A DNA stretch of 64,000 nucleotides. Source: Sphaerisporangium krabiense (GTDB lineage Bacteria; Actinomycetota; Actinomycetes; Streptosporangiales; Streptosporangiaceae). Location: contig NZ_JACHBR010000001.1 of assembly GCF_014200435.1 (NCBI RefSeq), forward strand, positions 930,001 to 994,000. The letters run 5' to 3'. A program made the translations under genes and the position numbers. Each line of letters starts with the position of its first letter. Position 1 is the stretch's first letter. A model generated the notes under the pieces. It saw nothing but the letters and a program-made list of their open reading frames with translations. It did no database searches and was not told where the DNA came from. This document shows, in pieces, positions 1 through 10,728 of this stretch.

Positions 1-449
1 GCCTGCTGGGTCTGCTGCCCGTGCCGCGCCTGACCTGTTTCCCTGGTCCCGGTCATGCACCGAGTCTACGAGCAACGGCCCGGCGGTGAGGTCCCCGCGA
101 CGCCCGCACCGGGAGCACGGGCGGGCGGTTAATCGCTTGCCTGTGCGGATGTGCTCGCATAGCCTGCGAAGCACGCAGAAGGGAGGTGGTCCGAACAATG
201 GTTAGTCATTATTGGGCTAGCGAGGTGGCTGTCCGCTAGGACGCGCCAAGTCAGGACCTTCCGTCCAGACGTCGTGCCCTTCGGGCACTGGTGGCGTCCG
301 GCGTAATCCAAGGCAGACACCGGAACCCCGGGCAGCCGGCGGGGCGAGTTCCCCTCTCCCCATGGTCCAGCCGGCCCTTCCCATCGTGACCGATCACGGC
401 GGGGAGGAGCACGCCCGGGGTTCTTTCATGCCCGGAGGGGCTTCGGCGG
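1..449. other. Intergenic or unassigned left edge
   Basis: I see no gene I can support here. Short open frames exist on both strands but lack a ribosome binding site and have compositions unlike a real protein. The only clear structure is a small hairpin at 274-288 (6-bp stem GTGCCC/GGGCAC, 3-nt loop), about 160 bp past the stop codon of the neighbouring minus-strand gene. It could be a distal terminator or chance. Confidence 0.4.
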
Positions 450-938
450 TCACCCCACCTTCTTCAGCTCCGCCGACAGGTGGGAGGTCAGCTGCTGACC
501 TTCCGCCGCCATGTCGTAGGCGTACATCAGGTTGCCGTCGACCAGGCCGTAGAGCCGGTGCCCCGCCGTGTACTCCTTGGCGGTGGCCGTGCGCGCGACC
601 ACGTCGGTGCGCAGCTCGATCTTGTGGAAGACGACCTCGCCGATGTAGATCTCGACGATGCCGGTCGGGTGGGCGAGCAGCACTTCGAGCTGGCGTTCCG
701 GCAGCGCGCGCCAGTACCCCGTCTCGGTGGCGAGCGGGCGCACCATGGTGCCCTCGTCGTCCAGTAGCCAGGTCCTGCTGACGTAGCTGAGGAACGGCTT
801 GCCGTTGTGCTCGAAGGTGATCTCCTGGCCGAACCGGAAGCTCTCGATCGTGGGGTAGCCGCCGACCCCGGCGCCTTCCCACCTGCCGAGGAGGAAGGCG
901 ATCGGTTCGAGGTCGGAATGCAGTGACTGGGAGTCCAT
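450..938 (-). CDS. Nitrobindin-like heme-binding beta-barrel protein (THAP4/FABP-like, DUF1794)
   Basis: A 162-residue protein with the usual size and opening of bacterial nitrobindins: a short helix, then FLLGRWEGAGVGGYPTI around residues 15-31, the GxWxGxGxGxYPTI signature of the family. Nitrobindins are ten-stranded barrels that bind ferric heme and react with NO or peroxynitrite in the cytoplasm. The heme ligand is normally a histidine near the C-terminus, and the candidate here is the one in TAGHRLYGLVDGN around residue 131. The ATG at 938 leaves 99 bp to the divergent DsrE-like gene, so the two probably share a promoter region. The function is family-based. Confidence 0.85.
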   Translation of the reverse strand: MDSQSLHSDLEPIAFLLGRWEGAGVGGYPTIESFRFGQEITFEHNGKPFLSYVSRTWLLDDEGTMVRPLATETGYWRALPERQLEVLLAHPTGIVEIYIGEVVFHKIELRTDVVARTATAKEYTAGHRLYGLVDGNLMYAYDMAAEGQQLTSHLSAELKKVG

Positions 939-1037
939 GGCACATGAGCCTAAATGCCCGGACCGGACGCCACGCCGCCGACACCGGGACCGGCGATGAC
1001 CTGGTGGAGCGGCCCTGACGGCGCATAGGCTCAGATC

Positions 1038-1400
1038 ATGGCACGATCAATGGTGATAAAAGTGACGGCCGGTTCTGATGCTCCCGAGCGTTGCAATCAG
1101 GCCTTCACGGTGGCGGCGGCGGCGGTCGCGAGCGGCGTCCCGGTCTCCTTGTGGCTGACCGGCGAGTCGGCGTGGTTCGGCCTGCCGGGCCGGGCGAAGG
1201 AGTTCGGCCTGCCGGAGGCCACTCCCCTCACAGACCTGCTCGACGCCGTGCTCGCGGGCGGCAAGGTCACGGTGTGCACGCAGTGCGCCGCGCGGCGCGG
1301 CATCGGCGTGGACGACCTCATCGAGGGCGTGCGCATCGCCGGCGCCCCGACCTTCGTGGAGGAGGCGCTCGGCGAGGGCGTCCAGGCGCTCGTCTACTGA
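1038..1400 (+). CDS. DsrE family protein
   Basis: This 120-residue protein looks like a single DsrE/DsrF-like domain: a beta strand near the start (MVIKVTAGSD), a helix over residues 18-32, then VPVSLWLTGESAW. A CTQC pair sits near residues 80-83 and a second conserved block runs IAGAPTFVEEAL. DsrE-type proteins are small alpha/beta proteins that carry persulfide sulfur or act as peroxiredoxin-like partners. The CxxC-like pair fits a redox or sulfur-relay role, which remains an inference. It is divergent from the nitrobindin-like gene and convergent with gatD, with a 26-bp gap downstream. Confidence 0.75.
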   Translation: MARSMVIKVTAGSDAPERCNQAFTVAAAAVASGVPVSLWLTGESAWFGLPGRAKEFGLPEATPLTDLLDAVLAGGKVTVCTQCAARRGIGVDDLIEGVRIAGAPTFVEEALGEGVQALVY

Positions 1401-1426
1401 CGGACGACCGATCGGGGGGCCACGCC

Positions 1427-2140
1427 TCAGCGGGGCAGGACGGCCCGCAGGCGCTCGTCGCGGAGCCGGTCGTACCAGGTGTCGTCGATCGGCCCCAGTT
1501 GCCCCACGGTCCAGCTCAGGAGGACGTCGGCGAGCCAGGGGTTGCGTGCCAGCGCCGGGCCGTGCAGGTAGGTGCCCACGATCTTGCCGGCGTGGCAGCC
1601 TTCGGTGCCGTCGCCGTTGCCCGTGCCCACCACCGTGCGCGAGAGCGGACGCACGCCCGGCCCGAGCCTCGTGACGCCCATGTGGTTCTCGAAGCCGGTG
1701 AGCATGTGCCCGCCGAGCCCGGAGTCCACCTCGGCCGCCAGCTCGCCCACGGCGCGCGCGGGGCCCCGGGTGCTCTGGATGTCGAGCAGGCCGAGGCCCG
1801 CGACCGGCTGCCCCTCCTCGCCGCCGAACACCGTGCCCATGATCTGGTACCCGGCGCAGACGGCCAGCAGGGCGGCGCCGCCGTTGAGGGCGCGCGGCAG
1901 CCCGCCGTCGCGGCGCAGGCGCTCGGCCGCGAGGATCTGCGGACGGTCCTCGCCGCCGCCGATGAGGTAGATGTCCCCCGAGTCGGGCACCGGGTCCGCC
2001 GAGCGGACGTAGACGGTCTCGACGGGGATGCCCCGCTTGCGGGCACGCTGTTCGAGGATCAGGACGTTGCCCTGGTCGCCGTACGTGCTCAGAAGGTCGG
2101 GGTAGATCCACACCAGGCGCAGGGCGCTGTCAGACGGCAC
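1427..2140 (-). CDS. gatD: Lipid II isoglutaminyl synthase, glutamine amidotransferase subunit GatD
   Basis: A 237-residue class I glutamine amidotransferase. Its catalytic cysteine is in LLAVCAGYQIMG (about residue 97) and a histidine in GTYLHGPALARNPWLAD (about residue 195) completes the active site. GatD releases ammonia from glutamine and passes it to MurT, which amidates the D-Glu of the lipid II stem peptide in the cytoplasm. The gene overlaps the end of the Mur-ligase-like gene upstream by 11 bp, the conserved murT-gatD arrangement of Gram-positive bacteria, so the two are translationally coupled. The length is normal for the family and nothing appears to be missing. Confidence 0.94.
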   Translation of the reverse strand: MPSDSALRLVWIYPDLLSTYGDQGNVLILEQRARKRGIPVETVYVRSADPVPDSGDIYLIGGGEDRPQILAAERLRRDGGLPRALNGGAALLAVCAGYQIMGTVFGGEEGQPVAGLGLLDIQSTRGPARAVGELAAEVDSGLGGHMLTGFENHMGVTRLGPGVRPLSRTVVGTGNGDGTEGCHAGKIVGTYLHGPALARNPWLADVLLSWTVGQLGPIDDTWYDRLRDERLRAVLPR

Positions 2141-3359
2141 GGCCGAACTCCGCTCGAATCCGCTGGAAGGCTGTGTAGTTGGCGATCACGTCGACGCGGC
2201 CGGGAGGTCGCAGGTTCACGGCCGCCTCGAAGGTGTCGCAGAGCTGGAAGGGCACCTCGGCGACGTCCAGCCGCAGGGCCAGGTCGAGCCGCCGCTCGCC
2301 GGTGACGTACACCGGGCGGCCGCGCAGCACGCGGTAGTCGACGTCCCACAGCCACGAGGTGTCGCGGCCGTCGGGCCCCTGGGCGTTCACCGAAAGGATG
2401 ATCGGCAGGGACGGGTCGGAGACCTCGAACGCCTCCAGCCATCCGGCGGGGTTCTTGGCGAGCAGGAGCCGCAGCGCCCTGCCGTCCCGTTCGACGGTGG
2501 TGTAGCGCCCGGCCACCGAGCGGACCTCGCGCAGCCGGGGCAGGGCCCGCTCGACGGGCAGGCCGAACGCCTCGCTGGTGGCCAGGGCGATGGCGGCGTT
2601 GGCGCGGTTGGCCCGGCCGGGAAGCTGGAGGTCCAGCACCCAGCGCCGCCGGGCGGGGTCGATCACGGCGTCGTCGTCGAGCAGCCACGCGGGCTCGGGA
2701 CGGCGGAACGAGCACTCACGGCACGCCCAGTCGTCGCCCTTGCGGTCCAGCGGGCCGCCGCAGCGCGGGCAGCACCAGGAGTCCTCTTTCCACGGCTGCC
2801 CGCACGAGACCCACGTCACCCGGCTCGCGGTGGAGGCGCCCCAGGTGACCAGCGGGTCGTCGCAGTTGGCGATGACGTGGGTGTTCTTGCCGGTGAGGGC
2901 GCGCTGCCACTTCTGGGCCAGCAGCCAGATCTCGGCCGCGCGGTCCATCTGGTCGCGGCTGAGGTTCATCAGGACGACCACGGAGGCGCCGGTCGTGTCG
3001 AGAACCTCGGGCAGGTACTTCTCGTCGACCTCCAGGACCGCGAGCGGCGCCTGCTTGGCGTGCGAGAGGGCCGAGACGTGGCCGGCGGGCATGTTGGCGC
3101 CGAAGGCGTTGGTGGCGACCTCGCCGAGCTCCTGGAGCGCGGAGGTGATCAGCCGGGTGGTGGTCGTCTTGCCGTTGGTGGCGCTGACCAGCACGAGTTT
3201 GCGGTCGGCCGCCAGCTTGCGCAGAAGGTCCGGCTCCAGCATGAGCCCGACGCGGCCACCGATCACCGATCCGTCGCCACGCCCGGTCACCCGGGACAGG
3301 GTGGCGGCCGTACGGCCGAGCGCGGACGCGAGCTGAGCACGCAGCGGTAGCTGGGTCAT
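2130..3359 (-). CDS. murT: Lipid II isoglutaminyl synthase, Mur-ligase-like subunit MurT
   Basis: A 409-residue Mur ligase family protein. The ATP-binding loop is SATNGKTTTTRLI (about residues 60-72), the central domain holds DEKYLPEVL and NLSRDQMDR, and a four-cysteine zinc ribbon lies around residues 209-230 (CPRCGG ... CREC), a hallmark of MurT. The C-terminal DUF1727 domain follows. MurT activates the glutamate alpha-carboxylate of lipid II with ATP and uses ammonia from GatD. I place the start at the ATG at 3359 (MTQLPLRAQ). A longer frame to 3404 exists, but its extra 15 residues have no family support. It is first in the murT-gatD operon. Confidence 0.93.
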   Translation of the reverse strand: MTQLPLRAQLASALGRTAATLSRVTGRGDGSVIGGRVGLMLEPDLLRKLAADRKLVLVSATNGKTTTTRLITSALQELGEVATNAFGANMPAGHVSALSHAKQAPLAVLEVDEKYLPEVLDTTGASVVVLMNLSRDQMDRAAEIWLLAQKWQRALTGKNTHVIANCDDPLVTWGASTASRVTWVSCGQPWKEDSWCCPRCGGPLDRKGDDWACRECSFRRPEPAWLLDDDAVIDPARRRWVLDLQLPGRANRANAAIALATSEAFGLPVERALPRLREVRSVAGRYTTVERDGRALRLLLAKNPAGWLEAFEVSDPSLPIILSVNAQGPDGRDTSWLWDVDYRVLRGRPVYVTGERRLDLALRLDVAEVPFQLCDTFEAAVNLRPPGRVDVIANYTAFQRIRAEFGRAV

Positions 3360-3435
3360 GCCCGAGATCCTAGTGCGGCCCACCCGATGAACACCCAACC
3401 CCAACCCAAAGCCGCCCTTTTGCGGAGGGCACGCA

Positions 3436-6518
<3,083 letters not shown>

Positions 6519-6568
6519 ATCAAGCCCAAATCCCTTATGCCACCGACGTTTGCCAGGGGATTACCTGT

Positions 6569-8524
6569 TCAATGCGTTCTCCTCCAGTCCAGCCGCTCCG
6601 GCGGCGGGCCGAGGTTGGGGGCGAACGACTCCTCCTCGGCGGCCGGTTCGGACTCGCCGGGGCCCAGCATGCTCCGGCGTACCTCCTCGAACTCCCCCAA
6701 AGTGGTCTTGGGGAAGGTGAGGATGGCCGGGTTGGCGTCGGCGAGCCGCACCTGGCGGCCCTCGGAGGTGGCGTGGGTGACGATGACCGAGGTGGTGGGG
6801 AGCTGCTGGAGCTGGTGCGGCTCGACGAGGAACTCGCGGCTGCGGTGCAGCACGCGCTCCTCGCCCATGGCCTTCCTGGCGCTGCGGCCCCACTCGGTGG
6901 ACTCGGTGATGCTCTCCTTGAGGTCGGCCTTCTCCTCCTCGGGGTCGCCGCGGTCAGCGTCGTCGCCGACGGTGGAGGTGTAGGTGCCGTTCAGGCCGTC
7001 CACGGCCGGGCTGATGGTCTCGGTGAGCTGGGCCAGCTCGAGGCGGTGCTCGGTGCCCATGTGCTCGCTGGCCACGCGGGCGTCCTCGGCGTTGCCGAGG
7101 CGCATGAACGCGACGGCGGCGTGGCCGCGGCCGAGGCGCTCCCTGACGGTCGGGGTGAGCGAGCGGTAGGTGAGGACCAGGCCGGTCCTGGAGGTCTCAC
7201 AGGCGTCCATCAGGCGGTCCAGCACGTCGCCGCGCAGCTTGTCGGCGCCCCCGACGATGATCGTGTGGTACCAGGGCCGCTCGGAGGCCGGGGACTGGCG
7301 CAGGATGTGCGTGAGCGCGGTGGCGACGTAGGTGCCGAGCACGCGGTTGCCGAAGACCCCGGCCTGGCGGTCCATCGACACCACGCGCAGCCGGGCGGGC
7401 GGCAGGCGCACGGCCTCCGAGCCCAGGGTCTCCAGCTTGCGGAGCTGCGACTCAAGGGCCCAGGCGCGCTCGATGACGACGCGGTCGGTGACGCCCCGGC
7501 CGAACAGCGTGCCGATGCGTTCGAGCTGGGTGGCGGTGAGCAGGCCGTACCGCAGGTCGTCGCGCGGGTCGCCGACCTGGGCCAGGGCGCGCAGGGCGGC
7601 GGTGACCTGGTTGATGGTGGCGTTCTCGCCGAGCACCTCGAGGACCCGCTCCAGGATGGCGTTGTCGAAGCTCAGGTCGCGGGTGGTGCGGTGCTCCTCG
7701 CTGACGCTGACGACGTGCGCGAGGACGTCGGCGAACGCCTCGGGCGGCAGCGTGGCGCCGAGGTCCAGCCGGGGCAGGTCGACGGGCAGCACCCACACCA
7801 GCGGGTCGTCTCCGCCGCGCCGGGCCAGCTCGATGAGGTCCTTGGCGATGGCGCCCTCGGACAGGTCGAGGACGGTGAGGTGGCCGCCGCTGTAGAGGCG
7901 GGTGGCGCCGAGCAGGGTGATCAGGGCGGACCAGCCGGGCAGGGTGCCGCCGGCGACGTCGATGCGGTCGATCTCGTCGGGGACGGCGACGGCGTACCAG
8001 GTGAGCTGCCGGTCGTAGCGCTCCTTCTTGGCCGCCCACTCCCGGTACCGCTCGGCGTGCTCCTCCTGGGCGTTGAACAGCTCGCGCTCGCGGTCCTTGC
8101 GCCGGTGCTCGGCGCGCGCCTGCTGTTCCCTGATGCGGGCGCGCAGGGCGCGTTCGCCCCGGCGGACGACGTACCCGCAGATCGCGGCGACCCCGCCGGT
8201 GACGACGAGGCCGGCGATGGCGAACGTCCAGCCCATGGTCTCGGTGAGGCCGAGCACGAGCATGACGACCGCCAGGATGATCATGACGGCGCCGACGACC
8301 TTCACGGGCCGGTTGAGAAGGTCCTCCTGGAGGCGCTCCCTGCGGACCCAGGCGGGGTCCACGGCGGCGGTGGGCTCCTCGGGGATGTCCTCGGGCGAGG
8401 GACGCTTGGGCGGCGGGCCGGGCTCTGGGTACAGCGTCGCGTACTGCCAGCCCAGATAGATCCGGTCAGCTTGAAGCTGCGCATGCTCTGGGTGCACGTC
8501 CGCCACCGGACCTCCACCTGTCAT
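6569..8524 (-). CDS. Two-pass membrane protein with a P-loop-ATPase-like C-terminal domain
   Basis: About 651 residues if started at the ATG at 8524; a frame extends to 8668. Two adjacent membrane segments (PVKVVGAVMIILAVVMLVLG and WTFAIAGLVVTGGVAAICGY) lie in the first quarter, followed by a charged, probably coiled-coil stretch rich in Arg/Glu and a large soluble domain. Late in that domain, HTIIVGGADKLRGDVLDRLM and AFMRLGNAEDARVASEHMG resemble the Walker-B-side and sensor regions of VirD4/FtsK-like coupling ATPases, yet I find no Walker A motif. That suggests a degenerate, non-hydrolysing relative, which is my inference. It lies directly upstream of the HerA-like ATPase on the same strand, so it may anchor or receive that motor. 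No named family was recognised. Confidence 0.72.
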   Translation of the reverse strand: MTGGGPVADVHPEHAQLQADRIYLGWQYATLYPEPGPPPKRPSPEDIPEEPTAAVDPAWVRRERLQEDLLNRPVKVVGAVMIILAVVMLVLGLTETMGWTFAIAGLVVTGGVAAICGYVVRRGERALRARIREQQARAEHRRKDRERELFNAQEEHAERYREWAAKKERYDRQLTWYAVAVPDEIDRIDVAGGTLPGWSALITLLGATRLYSGGHLTVLDLSEGAIAKDLIELARRGGDDPLVWVLPVDLPRLDLGATLPPEAFADVLAHVVSVSEEHRTTRDLSFDNAILERVLEVLGENATINQVTAALRALAQVGDPRDDLRYGLLTATQLERIGTLFGRGVTDRVVIERAWALESQLRKLETLGSEAVRLPPARLRVVSMDRQAGVFGNRVLGTYVATALTHILRQSPASERPWYHTIIVGGADKLRGDVLDRLMDACETSRTGLVLTYRSLTPTVRERLGRGHAAVAFMRLGNAEDARVASEHMGTEHRLELAQLTETISPAVDGLNGTYTSTVGDDADRGDPEEEKADLKESITESTEWGRSARKAMGEERVLHRSREFLVEPHQLQQLPTTSVIVTHATSEGRQVRLADANPAILTFPKTTLGEFEEVRRSMLGPGESEPAAEEESFAPNLGPPPERLDWRRTH

Positions 8525-8721
8525 TGGTCGCGCTCGCCGGGAGCCGACCGTCTCGTGCCGCTCCTTGCCGCTTGGTCGGCTTCCCAACTGTGACAGCGTA
8601 TGAGGTGCCCCTCGCATTCGGGCAGGGTTCTCGTCATTCGGCCCGAATTCCTCGCTCCTGGCACCCATTAAAGGGACAAACGAGGCGGATGGGATAGGGC
8701 GACCGATTACGATCGTGTGAC

Positions 8722-9390
8722 ATGACGTCTCCCGCCCGGCACGGCAGCCGCCGCCGGCGCCCCGTCCTGGTCCCCGCCACCGGCCTCCTCGCCGCCGCGG
8801 CCCTCCTCCTCACCGCGGTGCTCGGCGGGTTCCGCGAGGCCCCCGAACCAGGGCCCGAGCAGCGGCAGGCCGGCGAGGACGTGGACCAGGACGTGTTCCG
8901 CACCGTGATCGAGGACGCGGTCGCGCACACCGTGCCCGGATCCGGCGACCAGGAGCGGCCCGTCCTGGACCTGAACCTGAAGGTCTACAACGACGCCGGG
9001 TCGAGCGTGCCCCTGAGGTTCCTCGACGACTCGCTCCTGCGGGTCGCGGGCCGCCAGGGGGAACGGCTGCTCGACCCCGCGGCGCGCGCGAACGGAGGTG
9101 GCTGGATGTACGACCTGACCGTGCCCGGCGAGGGCGCCCCGAGCCGGCTGCTGCCCCCCAAGCGGACCTCCGAGGTCCTGCTCCGCTTCCGCCTGCCGGC
9201 GTCCGCCGAGCCGAAGCCGGGCCAGACGTGGGCGGGCTCGTTCCCCTCCCTCCTCGACATCGACCTCGGCCTTTACGAGAACCACGAGGACCCGCTCACC
9301 GGCAGGCGCCGCGCCAAGCTCGTCGAGGAGGACGACGGCGCGCCCGCGATCGCCGCCCGGGTCACCGTCCCCGTGCGGAAGGCGGTGTGA
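8722..9390 (+). CDS. Module protein A (copy 1): membrane-anchored exported protein
   Basis: A 222-residue protein with a basic start and one N-terminal membrane segment (PATGLLAAAALLLTAVLGGF, about residues 18-37). The rest is predicted to be outside the membrane: VDQDVFRTVIEDAV, then beta-strand-rich sequence resembling a DUF4352-like sandwich, ending in PAIAARVTVPVRKAV. It is the first gene of a three-gene operon, and its stop overlaps the next start as TGATG. The protein at 12232-12900 is its paralogue with the same length (222 residues) and matching landmarks (TVFEDAV, VPAVAARVAMPV). The function is unknown. The TM-plus-domain layout suggests part of an envelope complex. Confidence 0.75.
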   Translation: MTSPARHGSRRRRPVLVPATGLLAAAALLLTAVLGGFREAPEPGPEQRQAGEDVDQDVFRTVIEDAVAHTVPGSGDQERPVLDLNLKVYNDAGSSVPLRFLDDSLLRVAGRQGERLLDPAARANGGGWMYDLTVPGEGAPSRLLPPKRTSEVLLRFRLPASAEPKPGQTWAGSFPSLLDIDLGLYENHEDPLTGRRRAKLVEEDDGAPAIAARVTVPVRKAV

Positions 9391-10049
9391 TGGCCGGGGC
9401 CACCCGCTTACGGCGCGCGGGCCACGCGCTCGCCGCGCTCGCCGTCGGCGCCGCCGCCGTCTACGCGCACACCTTCGTGATGGACAAGAAGCGGCTCGAC
9501 GCCCCGCTCACCGCCATGGCCGCCGCCGGGGCGGCCGCCTCGACCGGCAGGTTCGCCGCGCGGCTCGACGGCGTCGTCGCGGCCAGGTCGCTGCGGCTGG
9601 TCACCACGGGCGCCGACGCGGACACCGGCGGCACGACCATCAAGGAGTCCACCTCGATCGGCACCCGCGATCTGTTCCTCGTCGCCACGGTCGGCGCCAC
9701 CTCGCCCAAGGACCCGACCTACCTGCCCACCGCCTGGCTGCGCACCCGCGACGGGATCGAGTACGCCTCCAGCGACCGGCCCGGGGAGGCGTTCACCCCG
9801 CGCAGGCCGGCGCAGCACGGCTGGTGGGCGACGCTGACCTTCGTGTTCGAGGTCCCGCCCGAGGCGGTCCCGGGGGCCTCGGTCGTCATCACCGCGCCGT
9901 CGACCAACGGCATCTACGACGACGTCTACCCGGACCGGTACGACCAGCTCCTGCCCGAGGTGCGGCTGCCGCTGACCGCGGGCGACGCGGCGACCCGGCG
10001 GCTGCTGGCGGACGTGAAGACGAGCTGGCAACTGACGGCGCGGGGGTGA
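9390..10049 (+). CDS. Module protein B (copy 1): membrane-anchored exported protein
   Basis: I place the start at the ATG at 9390 because it overlaps the preceding TGA by one base; the paralogous gene at 12900 starts in the same way. The 219-residue product has a single N-terminal membrane segment (HALAALAVGAAAVYAHTFVM) and an outer domain containing GWWATLTFVFEVPPEAVPGA, which matches GWWASGLFFFEVPPARVAGA in copy 2. A three-part pattern (strands, an ASSDRPGEAF-type turn, then the WW motif) is kept between the copies although most other residues differ. The function is unknown. Overlap with both neighbours' ends indicates one transcript A-B-C. Confidence 0.75.
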   Translation: MAGATRLRRAGHALAALAVGAAAVYAHTFVMDKKRLDAPLTAMAAAGAAASTGRFAARLDGVVAARSLRLVTTGADADTGGTTIKESTSIGTRDLFLVATVGATSPKDPTYLPTAWLRTRDGIEYASSDRPGEAFTPRRPAQHGWWATLTFVFEVPPEAVPGASVVITAPSTNGIYDDVYPDRYDQLLPEVRLPLTAGDAATRRLLADVKTSWQLTARG

Positions 10050-10053
10050 GGGC

Positions 10054-10728
10054 GTGACCGAGCAGAACGGCACCGTGGGGAACGACCCCGTGCGGAACGA
10101 CAGCGTCTGGAACGACACCGTGTGGAACGGCGCCGAGGACGACACCGCCACCTGGGACGCGTTCACCCCGGTGAATCGCACGGCTCCCCCGCCCGAGCCG
10201 AGCCCGCCTCCCCTGCCGCCCGAGCCCCCGGCACGGCCGCCGGCGCGCCGGATCGTGCGGGGGATGCTGCTCGCCGTCGCGGCGGTCGCCCTGGCCGCGG
10301 TGACGGTCGGCGTCCAGTGGGCCGACCGCGCGGCGTGGATCGCCGACCGGTACCCGGACGAGGCGATCAAGGACGTCGGGCGCGGCGGGACCGGCGCGCT
10401 GCACGGGATGAGCTGGGGGGCGGCGCTGGCCGTCCAGCCGCCTCCCCCGGGCGGCGTCCCCGGCGTCACCACGCTGCTGGCCACCGTACGGATGACCCCG
10501 GCCTCGGCCGAGGCCGTCCGCGACTACCTCACCCCCCGGTTCGAGGTGCGCGACCGGGCCGGGCACCGCTGGGAGGCGCTGCCCGCGAACACGCCGCTCT
10601 CCTCCGACCTCGCGCCGGGCAGGCAGACGTGGTTCCAGGTGGTCTCGGCCGTCCCCGAGACGGTGTCGGGGACGGCGGAGCTGGTGCTGACCTACTCCCC
10701 GGCCGAGACGCTGCGCTTCGCCCGCTGA
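10054..10728 (+). CDS. Module protein C (copy 1): Asn/Asp-repeat, Pro-rich, membrane-anchored protein
   Basis: A GTG start at 10054 follows the stop of gene B by 4 bp. The 224-residue product begins MTEQN, as copy 2 does, then has a short repeat of NDxVxN units (NDPVRNDSVWNDTVWN), a proline-rich linker and one membrane segment (GMLLAVAAVALAAVTVGVQW, about residues 69-88). An outer domain ends in FQVVSAVPETVSGTAELVL and LRFAR. The same ending (TLVSAVPTALEDQVELVL ... LRFAR) is found in copy 2. A cytoplasmic, flexible N-terminus followed by an exported domain fits a signalling or scaffold role. No family name is available to me. Confidence 0.73.
   Translation: MTEQNGTVGNDPVRNDSVWNDTVWNGAEDDTATWDAFTPVNRTAPPPEPSPPPLPPEPPARPPARRIVRGMLLAVAAVALAAVTVGVQWADRAAWIADRYPDEAIKDVGRGGTGALHGMSWGAALAVQPPPPGGVPGVTTLLATVRMTPASAEAVRDYLTPRFEVRDRAGHRWEALPANTPLSSDLAPGRQTWFQVVSAVPETVSGTAELVLTYSPAETLRFAR

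Noticed and set aside
129-320. A 63-codon minus-strand frame at the left edge
   Set aside because: No ribosome binding site, no similarity pattern, and isolated from other genes.
3360-3435. Terminator between the HerA-like gene and murT
   Set aside because: The best stem is only five base pairs with a poor T tract, too weak to claim.
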